Positions 25,442 through 35,800 of a stretch of DNA of 58,446 bases are shown in pieces. A model generated the notes under the pieces. That model had not been told where the DNA came from. It saw nothing but the letters and a program-made list of their open reading frames with translations, and did no database searches. The first letter of the stretch is position 1; each line of letters opens with the position of its first letter. Origin of the DNA: JAFGOG01 sp034429215. Its GTDB lineage: Bacteria > Chloroflexota > Anaerolineae > JAAYZQ01. The DNA is taken from assembly GCA_034429215.1 (NCBI GenBank), contig DAOUGI010000015.1:1-58446 (forward strand), written 5' to 3'. A program made the translations under genes and the position numbers.

Positions 25442-25987
25442 TCAGTGACCAAGGACGCGGACCGACTCTTCACGCGGCTGAGTCTTGAGCTCGACCGCGC
25501 CCAGCCGCTGCAAGAGCCGGGAAGCCTGGTCCCATCTATCCCGCATGCGGGGCTCCTTGACCTTCCACCTGCCCTGAAGCTGATAGATCACCAGCGCGCT
25601 GTCGCCGCGCACCTCGACGGCATATTCCCGGGGGTGCCGGCCCGCTTCCTCGATGCGGCCGATCAGATCGCGCAGGGCGGCAATCAAGGTGTCGTATTCT
25701 GCCTCGTTGTTGGTATAGCCGTCGCCAAACTCGATCCGTTCCAGGCGCTGGGCGCCGTCCTTGGTGCGGGTGATGGCATAGCTGCCATAGCCGGGGCCGG
25801 GGTTGCCCTTGCTGCCGCCGTCGAAAATCAGCACATAGTCGGGCTGTCGCGGGCCTGAAGGGAGAAAAGATAGCTGCTCCGTCCGGGCAGGCAGGTCGCC
25901 TAGCTCGGCCAATAGCCGGAGCAGGCGCTGCTTGTCTGCCGGCGGCAGCGTCGCTATCGCCTCGGCGATCTCCTGAACCCTGTCCAT
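25442..25987 (-). CDS. RNase HI-like protein with short C-terminus
   Basis: A 181-residue protein with a helical N-terminal segment (about 1-45, proline-bounded) and an RNase H domain. Three catalytic carboxylates are clear: FDGGSKGNPGPGYGSY (Asp), NNEAEYDTLIAAL (Glu) and VRGDSALVIYQL (Asp). The fourth motif, normally an Asp within REExxxAD, is not seen: the protein stops at REESVRVLGH. Either this is a family variant or there is a small frameshift near 25456. The ATG gives a start in the helical segment; the longer reading to 26116 overlaps the upstream gene. Convergent with the glycosyltransferase. Confidence 0.78.
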   Translation of the reverse strand: MDRVQEIAEAIATLPPADKQRLLRLLAELGDLPARTEQLSFLPSGPRQPDYVLIFDGGSKGNPGPGYGSYAITRTKDGAQRLERIEFGDGYTNNEAEYDTLIAALRDLIGRIEEAGRHPREYAVEVRGDSALVIYQLQGRWKVKEPRMRDRWDQASRLLQRLGAVELKTQPREESVRVLGH

Positions 25988-26001
25988 GCCTGGGCTGGGC
26001 T

Positions 26002-26850
26002 CTAGTTCGCCGGCTGGGCGTCGGACTGGCCGGTCATGACGTTGTAAAGATAGTCCAGGTTGGCCTGGTGCAGCCGCTGCACAAGCCCGCCCAGCGGAAT
26101 GCGCGACTTGCCGCACGACTCGATATCGATGCTCTTCAAAGCGGATCGGGGCCGGCCCATGTCAACGGCAGCCCGCACATGCTTCTCGATCGCCTGCAAA
26201 TAGCCCAGGCTGCTGTCGATCGTCTCGTCTACCTCTCCCCGCAGCAGCACACCGCCGTGGCCCTGAATGATATTCTCCAGGCTCAGGCTCTTGATCAGCT
26301 TAAGCGACTCCTCCAGTTCGGTGGCATCTCCCTTGACGACGAGCGGCACCGGCGTCACCGTATCGCTGGCCGCCAGTACCTTGTCCTCGCGCACGTGGAC
26401 GATAACCCCATCGGGCGAATGGCCCGGCGCGTGGATCAGGTGGATCGTCTTTTCCCCCAACCGCAGCAGCATCTCGGTCTCGAACACAAGCTGGGGGATG
26501 CGCAGCTGCACCGGGGCCAGCTCAGGTGTCTGCGACTTGGCTTTGGCTAGGCTCTCCTGGCCCACCTTGAGCAAGGTATCGCGGCACAGCCTGTGAGAGA
26601 CCAACTCCGCCTCGGGAAAGAGGTAGCTGCCGTAGATATGATCGGCGTGGTGATGGCTGTTGACTATATATTTTATCCCATGTGGGCAGCGCCGCGCGGC
26701 AAACTCGCGGATCTGTTTGGTCTCTTGTGGAAAAGGCAGTGTGTCGATCAAAACACAACCTTCCGGCGTTATGACGATTGTTGCCGACACCTCGACGTAT
26801 AGGTCGCTGATGAACACGTACACGTCTTCGGTGACACGTTCCCTCTGCAT
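26002..26850 (-). CDS. Metallo-beta-lactamase-fold hydrolase
   Basis: A 282-residue MBL-fold protein. Metal ligands: NSHHHADHIYG (HxHxDH), the His in HAPGHSPDG, an Asp in LAASDTVTP, and the terminal His in IIQGHGGVLL. The C-terminal extension of about 70 residues is helical. The pattern fits the cyclase/glyoxalase II-like hydrolases; substrate unknown. It precedes the RNase H gene by 14 bases and may share its transcript. Confidence 0.85.
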   Translation of the reverse strand: MQRERVTEDVYVFISDLYVEVSATIVITPEGCVLIDTLPFPQETKQIREFAARRCPHGIKYIVNSHHHADHIYGSYLFPEAELVSHRLCRDTLLKVGQESLAKAKSQTPELAPVQLRIPQLVFETEMLLRLGEKTIHLIHAPGHSPDGVIVHVREDKVLAASDTVTPVPLVVKGDATELEESLKLIKSLSLENIIQGHGGVLLRGEVDETIDSSLGYLQAIEKHVRAAVDMGRPRSALKSIDIESCGKSRIPLGGLVQRLHQANLDYLYNVMTGQSDAQPAN

Positions 26851-26937
26851 GATGCCTCCCGGGGCTCTTGGCTGTGGTCTAGGATATCACAAATGGGGCC
26901 AGTTGTCAAGGGCTATGAAAACGGTTATTTTAGATTT

Positions 26938-27012
26938 GGAACCACTGAAACGCTGACAACGCTAATGGATGGCGTTCAGTGCTTTCATCCTCCTCAATAC
27001 TTCAGTGGTTCC
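26938..27012. repeat. 75-base imperfect inverted repeat
   Basis: Outer arms of 12 perfectly matching bases enclose an imperfect inner hairpin. It may be a small non-autonomous mobile element (MITE-like), a structured transcript or a bidirectional terminator; there is no T tract, and no second copy was noticed in the window. Confidence 0.45.
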
Positions 27013-27023
27013 GGCAATCGGTG

Positions 27024-27052
27024 TAGACACCCACCGCAAAGTGTGTTATACT
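27024..27052 (+). promoter_or_regulatory. Promoter of pbpC-A2M operon
   Basis: TAGACA at 27024-27029, 17-base spacer, TATACT at 27047-27052. The leader to the ATG at 27175 would be about 115 bases, with GGAG near the start. Confidence 0.5.
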
Positions 27053-27174
27053 GGCGAAGATGGCCCCGGCGTAGGGCAAGCGCCGGCTGGGCGTGGGCCG
27101 GGAGCGCACCGGGCATCACCCGCCCAACAAGCGGAGGGGTTATAATAGAGTCAGCTTTCTGACAGGAGAAGTCA

Positions 27175-29745
27175 ATGCTCGCCCGTGCACGCCGGCGCCG
27201 CCCGCGACCGAAGGGAGTGGCGATGGGCATCCTTGTGGTAGCGATCGCCGTAACCGGCCTGGGGCTGTACCTCTGGCTGGTGTCCGGTCTGCCCGCGGTC
27301 GACGACCTCAGCGGCTACACGGTCATGCCCAGTAGTTATGTCTACGATCGGTATGGCCGGCTGCTGTTCGAGATGCTGCCGCCCCACACCGGCAGCCACT
27401 CCTCCGTCCCCTTGGCCGAGATGCCCGAAGCGCTGCGCCAGGCGACCATCGCCACCGAGGATGCCAACTTTTACACCAACCCCGGCGTGGATGCGGTGGC
27501 CATCATCCGCGCGCTCTGGATCAACCTGCGCGGCGGTGAGATCCTGTCGGGCGGCAGCACCATCACCCAACAACTGGCCCGCAACCTGCTGTTAAGCCCT
27601 GAAGAACGGTACGAGCAGACGTTGAAGCGCAAGCTGCGCGAGGCGATACTTGCCTGGCGACTGACACAGCACTATACCAAAGACGAAATCCTGGCCCTGT
27701 ACCTAAACGAGATCTATTATGGCAACTTGGCCTACGGGGTGCAGGCCGCAGCGCAGGCCTATTTCGACAAGGATGTGCGCGACCTGGACCTGGCCGAGTG
27801 CGCCCTGCTGGCAGGGTTGCCCCAATCTCCACCCTACTACAACCCGCTCGAAAACCTGAAAGCGGCCAAGGCCCGCCAGGCCATCGTCCTGGGCCTGATG
27901 GTCAAGCAAGGCTTTGTCAGCACCGATCAGGCCCGGATGGCCAAGGAGGAAAAGCTGTATCTGGCCTCGGCGCCGTTTGACATCCGGGCTCCCCACTTTG
28001 TGATGTATGTCCGCGGCCTGCTGGAGCAGGAGCTGGGCCTGGCCCGCCTGGAGCAGGGCGGACTCAAGATCTATACCACGCTCGACCTGGACCTGAACGA
28101 GACGGCCCGCGACGTGGCCCGCTACCGGCTGGAGCGGCTGGCCGAATGCGACGGTCAGGTACAAGACTGCCCGCCCGGCGGCCGCAACGTGCGCAACGCC
28201 GCCCTGATCGCCATCGACCCGCAGACGGGCGAGATCTTGGCCATGCTGGGCAGTCCCGACTATTTCTCGGTCCGGATCGACGGAGCGGTCAACGGCACCA
28301 CCGCCCTGCGCCAGCCCGGCTCATCGATCAAGCCGATCACCTACGCCGCCGCGTTTGCCAGCGGCAAGCTGACGCCGGCGACGATGATGCTGGATGTGCG
28401 CACCTCATTCGTGACGCGCGAGGGCGCCTCGTATGTACCGCTGAATTATAACCTTCAATTTCGCGGCCCGGTCCGCCTGCGCGAGGCCCTGGCCTCGTCC
28501 TACAACCTGATGGCGGTCAAGGTCCTGGATGCGGTCGGCATCGAAGCGATGACCGGCCTGGCCCGCCGGATGGGGATCGCCACCTTTGACGATCCCGACC
28601 GCCTGGGCCTTGCGGTGACGCTCGGCGGCGGTGAAGTGCGGCTGCTGGAGCTGGCCGCGGCCTATGGCGCCTTTGCCAATGGTGGTCACCAGGTCCGGCC
28701 CAAAGCAGTCCTGCGCGTCGAGGATGTCAATGGGCAGATCCTGTGGTCGCGAGGTTCGTTCTCCTCATCTGCCGGGACGGCAGAGGGAGCGCGGGTGCTC
28801 GACGAGCGGGTCGCCTATCTGATCAGCGACATCCTGAGCGACGACCTGGCCCGCATCCCCAGCTTTGGCGACGGCAGCGTGCTGGAGCTGACCCGGCCGG
28901 CCGCAGTCAAGACCGGCACGACTACCGACTTTCGCGACAACTGGACGCTGGGCTACACGCCCGACCTGGTGGTGGGGGTGTGGGTTGGCAACGCCGACAA
29001 CGAGACGATGCGCGACATTTCAGGGATCAGCGGCGCGGCGCCGATTTGGCATGATTTCGTGGAGGCCGCGCTCAAGGGACGGCCTGTCCGCAAGTTCCAG
29101 CGGCCGGATGGGCTGGTAGAGGTAGAGGTGTGCGCCCTGTCAGGCCTGCTGCCCGAGCCGGACTGCCCGCACCGGGTCACCGAGCTGTTCCTGGCCGGCA
29201 CCGAGCCTGTCGAGCCGTGCACCATGCACCGGCGCATCGCCGTCGACCGCGCCACCGGCCTGCGCGCCGCTGCCGCCACCCCACCCGACCAGATCGTCGA
29301 GCGGGTGTATACTGTGCTCCCGGCCGAGGCCCAGGAATGGGGACGACAGCAGGGGATCCAGGAACCGCCGCTTACAGAGCCATCAGCCGTCAGCTATCAG
29401 CCGCCGGCCATCAGCGACCAGCAGACAGCAGATTCCAAGTCGAAAATCGAGAATCCAGAATCGATCCTGATGGTTGGCCCTGATGCGGGAGCGGTCTATC
29501 AATTGGATCCCGCGCTGCCGCGGGAATCGCAGCGGATCGTGGTGTCGGCCGTGGCTAAAGACGGGGTGAAGCTGGTGGAGGTTGTCTTGTATGTGGACGA
29601 CCACGTCCTGGCCCGCTTCGGCGCGCCGCCTTACAGGGTAATGTGGCAGTTGGAAGCCGGTGAGCACCGCTTCTGGGCTGAAGGGGTTGATGCCGGTGGA
29701 AATCGCATCCAAAGTGAAAAAGTGGGAGTCAATGTTCAGAAGTAA
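27175..29745 (+). CDS. pbpC: Bifunctional penicillin-binding protein 1C
   Basis: An 856-residue class A PBP. A membrane helix (residues 17-37) leads into the GT51 glycosyltransferase (about 60-235; catalytic E95 in ATEDANF, then GGSTITQQLARN and KLREAILAW), and then the transpeptidase (about 335-650; S383xxK386 in PGSSIK, SYN, KTGTTTDF). After about 730 comes a low-complexity stretch (residues about 736-764) that is a translated dispersed intergenic repeat, and then the PBP1C C-terminal domain (about 765-856). It polymerises and crosslinks peptidoglycan, or works as a repair PBP with alpha-2-macroglobulin as in the E. coli pbpC-yfhM pair. SD GGAG lies before the ATG. Confidence 0.92.
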   Translation: MLARARRRRPRPKGVAMGILVVAIAVTGLGLYLWLVSGLPAVDDLSGYTVMPSSYVYDRYGRLLFEMLPPHTGSHSSVPLAEMPEALRQATIATEDANFYTNPGVDAVAIIRALWINLRGGEILSGGSTITQQLARNLLLSPEERYEQTLKRKLREAILAWRLTQHYTKDEILALYLNEIYYGNLAYGVQAAAQAYFDKDVRDLDLAECALLAGLPQSPPYYNPLENLKAAKARQAIVLGLMVKQGFVSTDQARMAKEEKLYLASAPFDIRAPHFVMYVRGLLEQELGLARLEQGGLKIYTTLDLDLNETARDVARYRLERLAECDGQVQDCPPGGRNVRNAALIAIDPQTGEILAMLGSPDYFSVRIDGAVNGTTALRQPGSSIKPITYAAAFASGKLTPATMMLDVRTSFVTREGASYVPLNYNLQFRGPVRLREALASSYNLMAVKVLDAVGIEAMTGLARRMGIATFDDPDRLGLAVTLGGGEVRLLELAAAYGAFANGGHQVRPKAVLRVEDVNGQILWSRGSFSSSAGTAEGARVLDERVAYLISDILSDDLARIPSFGDGSVLELTRPAAVKTGTTTDFRDNWTLGYTPDLVVGVWVGNADNETMRDISGISGAAPIWHDFVEAALKGRPVRKFQRPDGLVEVEVCALSGLLPEPDCPHRVTELFLAGTEPVEPCTMHRRIAVDRATGLRAAAATPPDQIVERVYTVLPAEAQEWGRQQGIQEPPLTEPSAVSYQPPAISDQQTADSKSKIENPESILMVGPDAGAVYQLDPALPRESQRIVVSAVAKDGVKLVEVVLYVDDHVLARFGAPPYRVMWQLEAGEHRFWAEGVDAGGNRIQSEKVGVNVQK
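29381..29460 (+). repeat. Dispersed repeat read in frame within pbpC
   Basis: A stretch rich in CAGCCGTCAGCTATCAGC-type words, resembling the intergenic repeats at 29765-29820, 44130-44170 and 58040-58075 (GCTGATAGCT motifs). Here it is open in frame and forms the linker between the transpeptidase and C-terminal domain of PBP1C. Confidence 0.6.
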
Positions 29746-29764
29746 CTTTGGGCTTCCATCCGCC

Positions 29765-29820
29765 AACAGCCGACGGATAAATAACAGCCGATAGCTGACT
29801 GCGATAGCTACCAGCTGACC
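29765..29820 (+). repeat. Dispersed GCTGATAGCT-type intergenic repeat
   Basis: Words such as GCCGATAGCTGACTG and GATAGCTACCAGCTGACC fill most of the pbpC-A2M gap. The same short words recur at 44130-44170 and 58040-58075. Not a CRISPR: units are irregular and without spacers. Confidence 0.5.
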
Positions 29821-29848
29821 GCTTTGATTGAGGAAGGAGTAGATGACA

Positions 29849-32800
29849 ATGAAAACGGGGGCATACATGAACAAAGCGCTATCGATCCTGATCCTGCTCG
29901 CCATGGTGCTAAGCGCGTGCGCGCAGGCCACTCCGGTGCCGACCGTCCAGCAGGCGCCGACGGCCGTGCCGACCAAGGCAGCGACGGCTACCCCGGCGCC
30001 GCCGACCGCCACGCCGATGCCGCTGCCGCCGGCGCGCCTGCTGCAGCGCAGTCCGGCGCCCGGTGAGGAGCAGCCGGTCGACGCACCGATCGAGGTGACC
30101 TTTGACGAGCCGATGGACCAGGCCAGTGTTGAGGCAGCGTTTACCATCTCGCCGACCGTCAAGGGCACATTCGACTGGCCCGACGAGCGCACGGTGTCCT
30201 TTACGCCGGCCAAGAAGCTGGAGCGGGGCACCCGCTACCAGGTCACCATCGCCGCGACGGCGCGCAACGCCGAGGGGCTGGCGATGGAGGAGTCGGCCGC
30301 TTTCGACTTTAGCACGACCGGCCTGTTAGAGGTCAGCCAGGTGCAGCCCACCCCCGATGCCAACGAGCTCGACCCCGATACGCTGGTGACGGTCGTCTTT
30401 AACCGGCCGGTGGTGTCGCTGACGTCGATCAGCCAGCAGGTCGCGCTGCCCTCTCCCCTGACCTTCATGCCGCCGGTGCGCGGCGAGGGTGAGTGGCTGA
30501 ATACATCGATCTATGTCTTCCGGCCCGCCGAAGGGCTGCTGCCGGCGACCGAATACCAGGCCCGCATCGCAGCCGGCCTGACCGACACGACCGGCAGCGT
30601 CCTGGAAGAGGACTATGTCTGGACATTTAGCACGCTGCGCCCGGCCGTTCTTGCCACATGGCCCGAGGACACCTTCTCGTACATGGGGCCAACCGACCCG
30701 ATCAGCGTCACCTTTAACCAGCCGATGGACCACGCTTCGGTCCAGGCCCACTTCTCACTCAAAAGCGACGGCAAGACCATCCCCGGCGCCTTCCGCTGGC
30801 AGGGAGGCAAGACGCCCATCGCCGCAGAGGCGATGATCTTTACGCCTGACGAGCCGTTGCCTCGCAACGCCACATTCACAGCACAGGTGACAACCGGCGC
30901 CGAAGCCAAGCTGGGCGCCGCCGGCACGGCCGAAGACTATGTGTGGAACTTTACCACCGTCAAGGATCCCGGCGTCGTGCGCACCGGACCGTCGGACGGT
31001 AGTAAGGACGTCTCACCCTACAGCAGCCTGTACATCACCTTTGCCAGCCCGATGGAGCGCGAGGGCTTTCTCGATCACCTGACCATCCTGCCTCAGGCCA
31101 CTACGGTCTATACCTACTGGGAGGAGTACGACTCGAAGGTCCAGATCTCTTTCCAGCCCAAGCCGGCAACGGCCTACAGCGTTGCCCTGGACGCCGAAAC
31201 ACCCGACAAGTACGGGGCCAAGCTGGGCAAGCCGCTCAGCATCCGCTTCACCACCGGCGACCTGGACCCCTTCGCCGGTCTAAACACCACCGGCTCGACC
31301 GGCACCTACTCCACCTACACCGACACCGTCATCTATGCCACCTATCGCAACGTGTCGCGGCTGGACCTGGGCCTGTACCGCCTGAGCCCAGAAAGGTTCA
31401 TGTTGCTGAACGGTTTCGGCGAGCAAAGCATAGACCGGTATGTGTTCAGCCAGGACGACCTGGTGCGAAGCTGGTCCCAGCCGGTCAAGGCGCCGCGCAA
31501 CACGGGCGCACTGTTCCGTTTCGAGCTGACCGGCGCCGATGGCCGACCCCTGCCTGCCGGGCTATACTACCTGCAACTGACCGCGCCTGAGGTGCAAAAG
31601 ATGCCCAACGGCATGCCGTCGCGCTACATCTTTGTCAAGTCAGGGATAAACCTGACCTACAAGCAGACCGACGACGAGGCGATGGTGTGGGCCACCGACC
31701 TGGCCACCGGCCAGCCGGTGACCGGCGCGGCCGTGGGCTTTTACTACAACCGGCAAACCACAGCCGGCACTACCGGCATCACCGACGCAGATGGCATCTT
31801 CCTGGCCAAAGGCCTGCCCAACAGAGGGCTGTGGGAAGCATCATTTGCCATGACCGGCCAGCCGGGCGACGACGACTTTGCCATCGCCTACAGCAGCTGG
31901 GACGACGGCATCCTCCCCTGGGACTTTGGCGTCGAGTCAGAGTGGTGGAACTCTCGCTACCAGGGTTATCTCTACACCGACCGGCCGATCTACCGCCCCG
32001 GCCAAACCGTCTACTTTAAGGGCATCCTGCGAGCCGACGACGACGCCCACTACAGCCTGCCCACCGACGTCAAGTCGGTAACGGTACTGGTCAACGATCC
32101 GCAGGGCAAGGAGCTGTTCAAGAAAGAACTCTCTCCCAACGACATGGGTACCTTCTTCGACGAGCTGACGCTGGATGCTGAGGCGCCCCTGGGCTACTAT
32201 TATATGTGGTTTGAGAACCAGGCTCTGGAGATCAACACCGGCGCCGGCTTCCAGGTAGCCGAATACCGCGTGCCCGAATACCAGGTAGCGGTCACGACCG
32301 ACCGCGACGCCTACATGTCGGGCGACACCATCGCCGTCAGCGCTGAAGCAACCTACTACTTTGGCGGGCCGGTTACCAACGCCGCCGTCCACTGGTCGGT
32401 GCTGTCCGACAACTATTCCTTCAGCTACCAGTGCCCGGCAGGTCAGCCGTGTCCCTGGTACGATTGGACCGACTATGACTGGACCAGCTATGCCGGCGAA
32501 GAGTATGGGGGCTATGGCGGCCTGCTGGCCGAGGGCGACGCCGAGACCGACGCCCAGGGCCGGGTAACCTTCAAGATCCCGGCCGACATCGGCGACAAGA
32601 GGCAGAGCCAGGTCTTTACTATCGAAGCCAGCGTCACCGACATCAACGGCCAACAGGTGAGCAACCGCACCGGCGCCATCGTCCACAAGGGCGAGTTCTA
32701 CATCGGCGTGGCGCCGCGCGGCTACCTGGCCGAGGCCGGCGAGCAGAAACAGTTCGACCTGCTGACGGTGGACCGGGGCGGCGAACCGGTGGGCGACGTG

Positions 32801-35800
32801 GACCTTACGGTCACTTTGTTACAGCGCCGCTGGTACAGCGTCCGCCGCCAGGCCGAAGACGGCCAGTTCTATTGGGACTGGACGGTCGAGGAGATCCCGG
32901 TAATGACCACCACGGTGACCACCGGCGACGACGGCAAAGCAGTGGCGGCCCTTACCCCGAAAAAAGCCGGCGGCTACAAGGTGCGGGCCATCGGCCGCGA
33001 TGCGCAAGAGAACGAGATCCGCACCGCCACCTACTTTTGGGTGTGGGGCGGCGACGAGTTCGTGAGCTGGCAGCAGGATAGCAACAACCGGATCACCCTC
33101 ATTGCCGACAAAAAAGAGTATGAGGTAGGCGACACAGCCGAGATCCTGATCCCGTCGCCCTACAGCGGGACGGTACAGGCGCTGGTGACGATCGAGCGCG
33201 GCCACCTGGTGCAGGCCGAGGTCCGCGAGCTCAAGGGCAACAGTGAAGTGCTGCGCGTGCCGATCACCGCCGACTATGTGCCCGACATCTTTGTGTCGGT
33301 GGTCATCGTCCAGGGGTCAGAGCAGGCGCCCGACGGCCTGGCCGGCTTCAAGATGGGGCTGATCAAGCTGCCGGTGGCGGTGGCCGCCAAGGAGCTGACC
33401 ATCACCCTGACTCCCGACAAGGACATGGCCAAGGGCGAGCACTATGGCCCGCGCCAGACGGCCACCTACGACCTGCTGGTCACCGACAATGCCGGCGATC
33501 CGGTCCAGGCCGAGCTGTCGCTGCGCCTGGCCGACCTGGCGGTGCTGGCCCTGGCCGGAGACCAGGGCACGAGCCTGGTGGATACCTTCTGGCGCAGCCG
33601 AGGGCTGGGCGTCCGGACCAGCATGGCGCTGGTAGTGGCCATGGAGCCATACAACCGCGAGATCAAGCCCGGGTTGAAGGGCGGCGGCGGCGGCGAGGAG
33701 GGCGGACTGGTCCGCAGCCGCTTTGCCGACACCGCCTTCTGGGACCCGACGGTGCGCACCGGCAAGGACGGCAAGGCCCAGGTGACAGTCGAGCTGCCCG
33801 ACAACCTAACCACGTGGCGGATGCAGGCCAAAGGCATCACCGCCGACACGCTGGTGGGCCAAACGAACGTCGACATCCTGAGCAGCCTTGACCTGCTGGT
33901 CCGGGCAGAGCTGCCCCGTTTCTTCGTGGTGGGCGACGAGGCCCAGATCGGCACGATCGTCCACAACAACACCAAGGACAAGCTGTCGGTCGACGTCAAC
34001 ATCGCCGTCACTGGGCTGACCCTCGACGGCCCGGCCAGCCACACAGTCGACATCGCGGCCGGGGACAAGGCCGAGGTCACCTGGCCGGTCACGGCGCTGC
34101 CCGGGAGCGAGGTCAAGGTCCGGATGTGGGCCAGCGGCGGCGATCTGTACGACGGCCGCGAGGACACGCTGCCGGTGTACCGCTACTCAACACCGGAAGT
34201 GGTGGCCACCGCCGGCCGCCTGTCGGAAGCGGGTCTGCGGCAGGAGATCGTCCAGCTGCCGTCCAACCTCGATCCCGACCTGGGCGAGCTGACGATCCAG
34301 ATCGATGGCTCGCTGACCGCCGCCACCCAGGATGCCCTGTCCTACCTGGAGCACTACCCTTGGGAGTGCACCGAGCAGACGGTCAGCCGCTTCCTGCCCA
34401 ACGTCCTCACCTACCAGGTGCTGGACGAGATGGGTCTGGCCGATCCCGAGCTGCAGCAAAAACTGGCCCAGATGGTGGGCGTCGCCCTGCAAAAGCTCTA
34501 TGCCAAGCAGCATTACGACGGTGGCTGGGGCTGGTGGACGAACGATACCAGCAACCCATACCTCACCGCCTACGTGCTGCACGGCATGTTGGAAGCCCAC
34601 CGCGCCGGATTCATCGTCGACAAGAAGGTAATGGCCGAGGGGGCCTCCTTCCTGCGCGACAACCTGCCTTCAGTCAGCCAGGTAGACACCCACTGGGAGG
34701 CAAACCGGCTGTCTTATATGCTGTACGTACTGGCCGAATATGGCACAACCTTTGACTCCTACCTGAGCGGCTACCTGGGGATCGCCATCCGCCTGTTCGA
34801 TGACAAGCGGCACCTGCTCGACCACTATGGCCAGGCCTACCTGGCCGTGGCCCTCAGCCTCTTGGAGCCAGACGAGCTGCAGCGGGTGAACACCCTGCTC
34901 GGCGACCTGACCAGCGCGGCGGTGATGAGCGCCACCAGCACCCACTGGGAGGAAGCCAAGCCCGACTACTGGAACATGAACACCGACATCCGCTCGACGG
35001 CCATCGTGCTGTGGACCATGTCGCGGCTACAGCCCGACAGCGACCTGCTGCCCAACGCCGTCCGCTGGCTGATGGCGGCGCGCCAGGAAGGCCACTGGGA
35101 ATCGACCCAGGACACCGCCTGGTCGCTGCTGGGGCTGGTGCAGTATATGCGGGCCAGCAGCGAGATGGAGGGCGATTTCAGCTATGCCATCTACCTCAAC
35201 GGCGAGAGCCTGGCCAGCGGCGAGGTGAACAAGGAGACGATCGCCGAGAGCCGCAAACTGCAGGTAGAGATCACCAAGCTGCTGGTCGACGAGGCCAACC
35301 GGCTGGTGTTCGAGCGGCAGGCGGCCCAGGCAGGACAAACCAGCAAAGGGCAGCTCTACTACTCCTCCTGGCTGCGCTACTACCTGCCTGCCGACCAGGT
35401 GCAGGCACTGGAACGGGGTATCGTCGTCGCCCGGCAGTACAGCCCGGTGGGCAGCCCCAAAAAGTATATTACCGGCGCCCAGGTAGGCGATGTGATCCAG
35501 GTCAAGCTGACCATCGTCGCCCCTACCGACCTATACTACGTGATCGTCGAGGATCCGCTGCCGGCCGGCTGCGAGGGGGTGGACATGAGCCTAAAGACGA
35601 CCAGTGTCGTCGGCGAAGCGCCCGAGCTGCATAACCTGAGCGCCGAGCAGCAGAACCGCTGGATGTGGGACTATGGCTATGGCTGGTGGTGGTTCTCCAA
35701 CTCGGAGATGCGCGACGAAAAGGTAGCGCTGTTCGCCGACTATTTGCCGCGCGGCACCTACGAGTACACCTACCTGATGCGGGCCAGCCTGCCGGGCGAG

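Larger units (their letters stand above)
26851..27174. other. Intergenic region with inverted repeat and pbpC promoter
   Basis: No gene in 324 bases between divergent genes. It contains a 12-bp inverted repeat, GGAACCACTGAA (26938-26949) and TTCAGTGGTTCC (27001-27012), with a second shorter one nested inside (CACTGAAACGC versus GCGTTCAGTG). To the right are TAGACA (27024-27029), a 17-base spacer and TATACT (27047-27052), a promoter for pbpC, and a second -10-like TATAAT at 27141-27146 without a clear -35. Confidence 0.5.
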
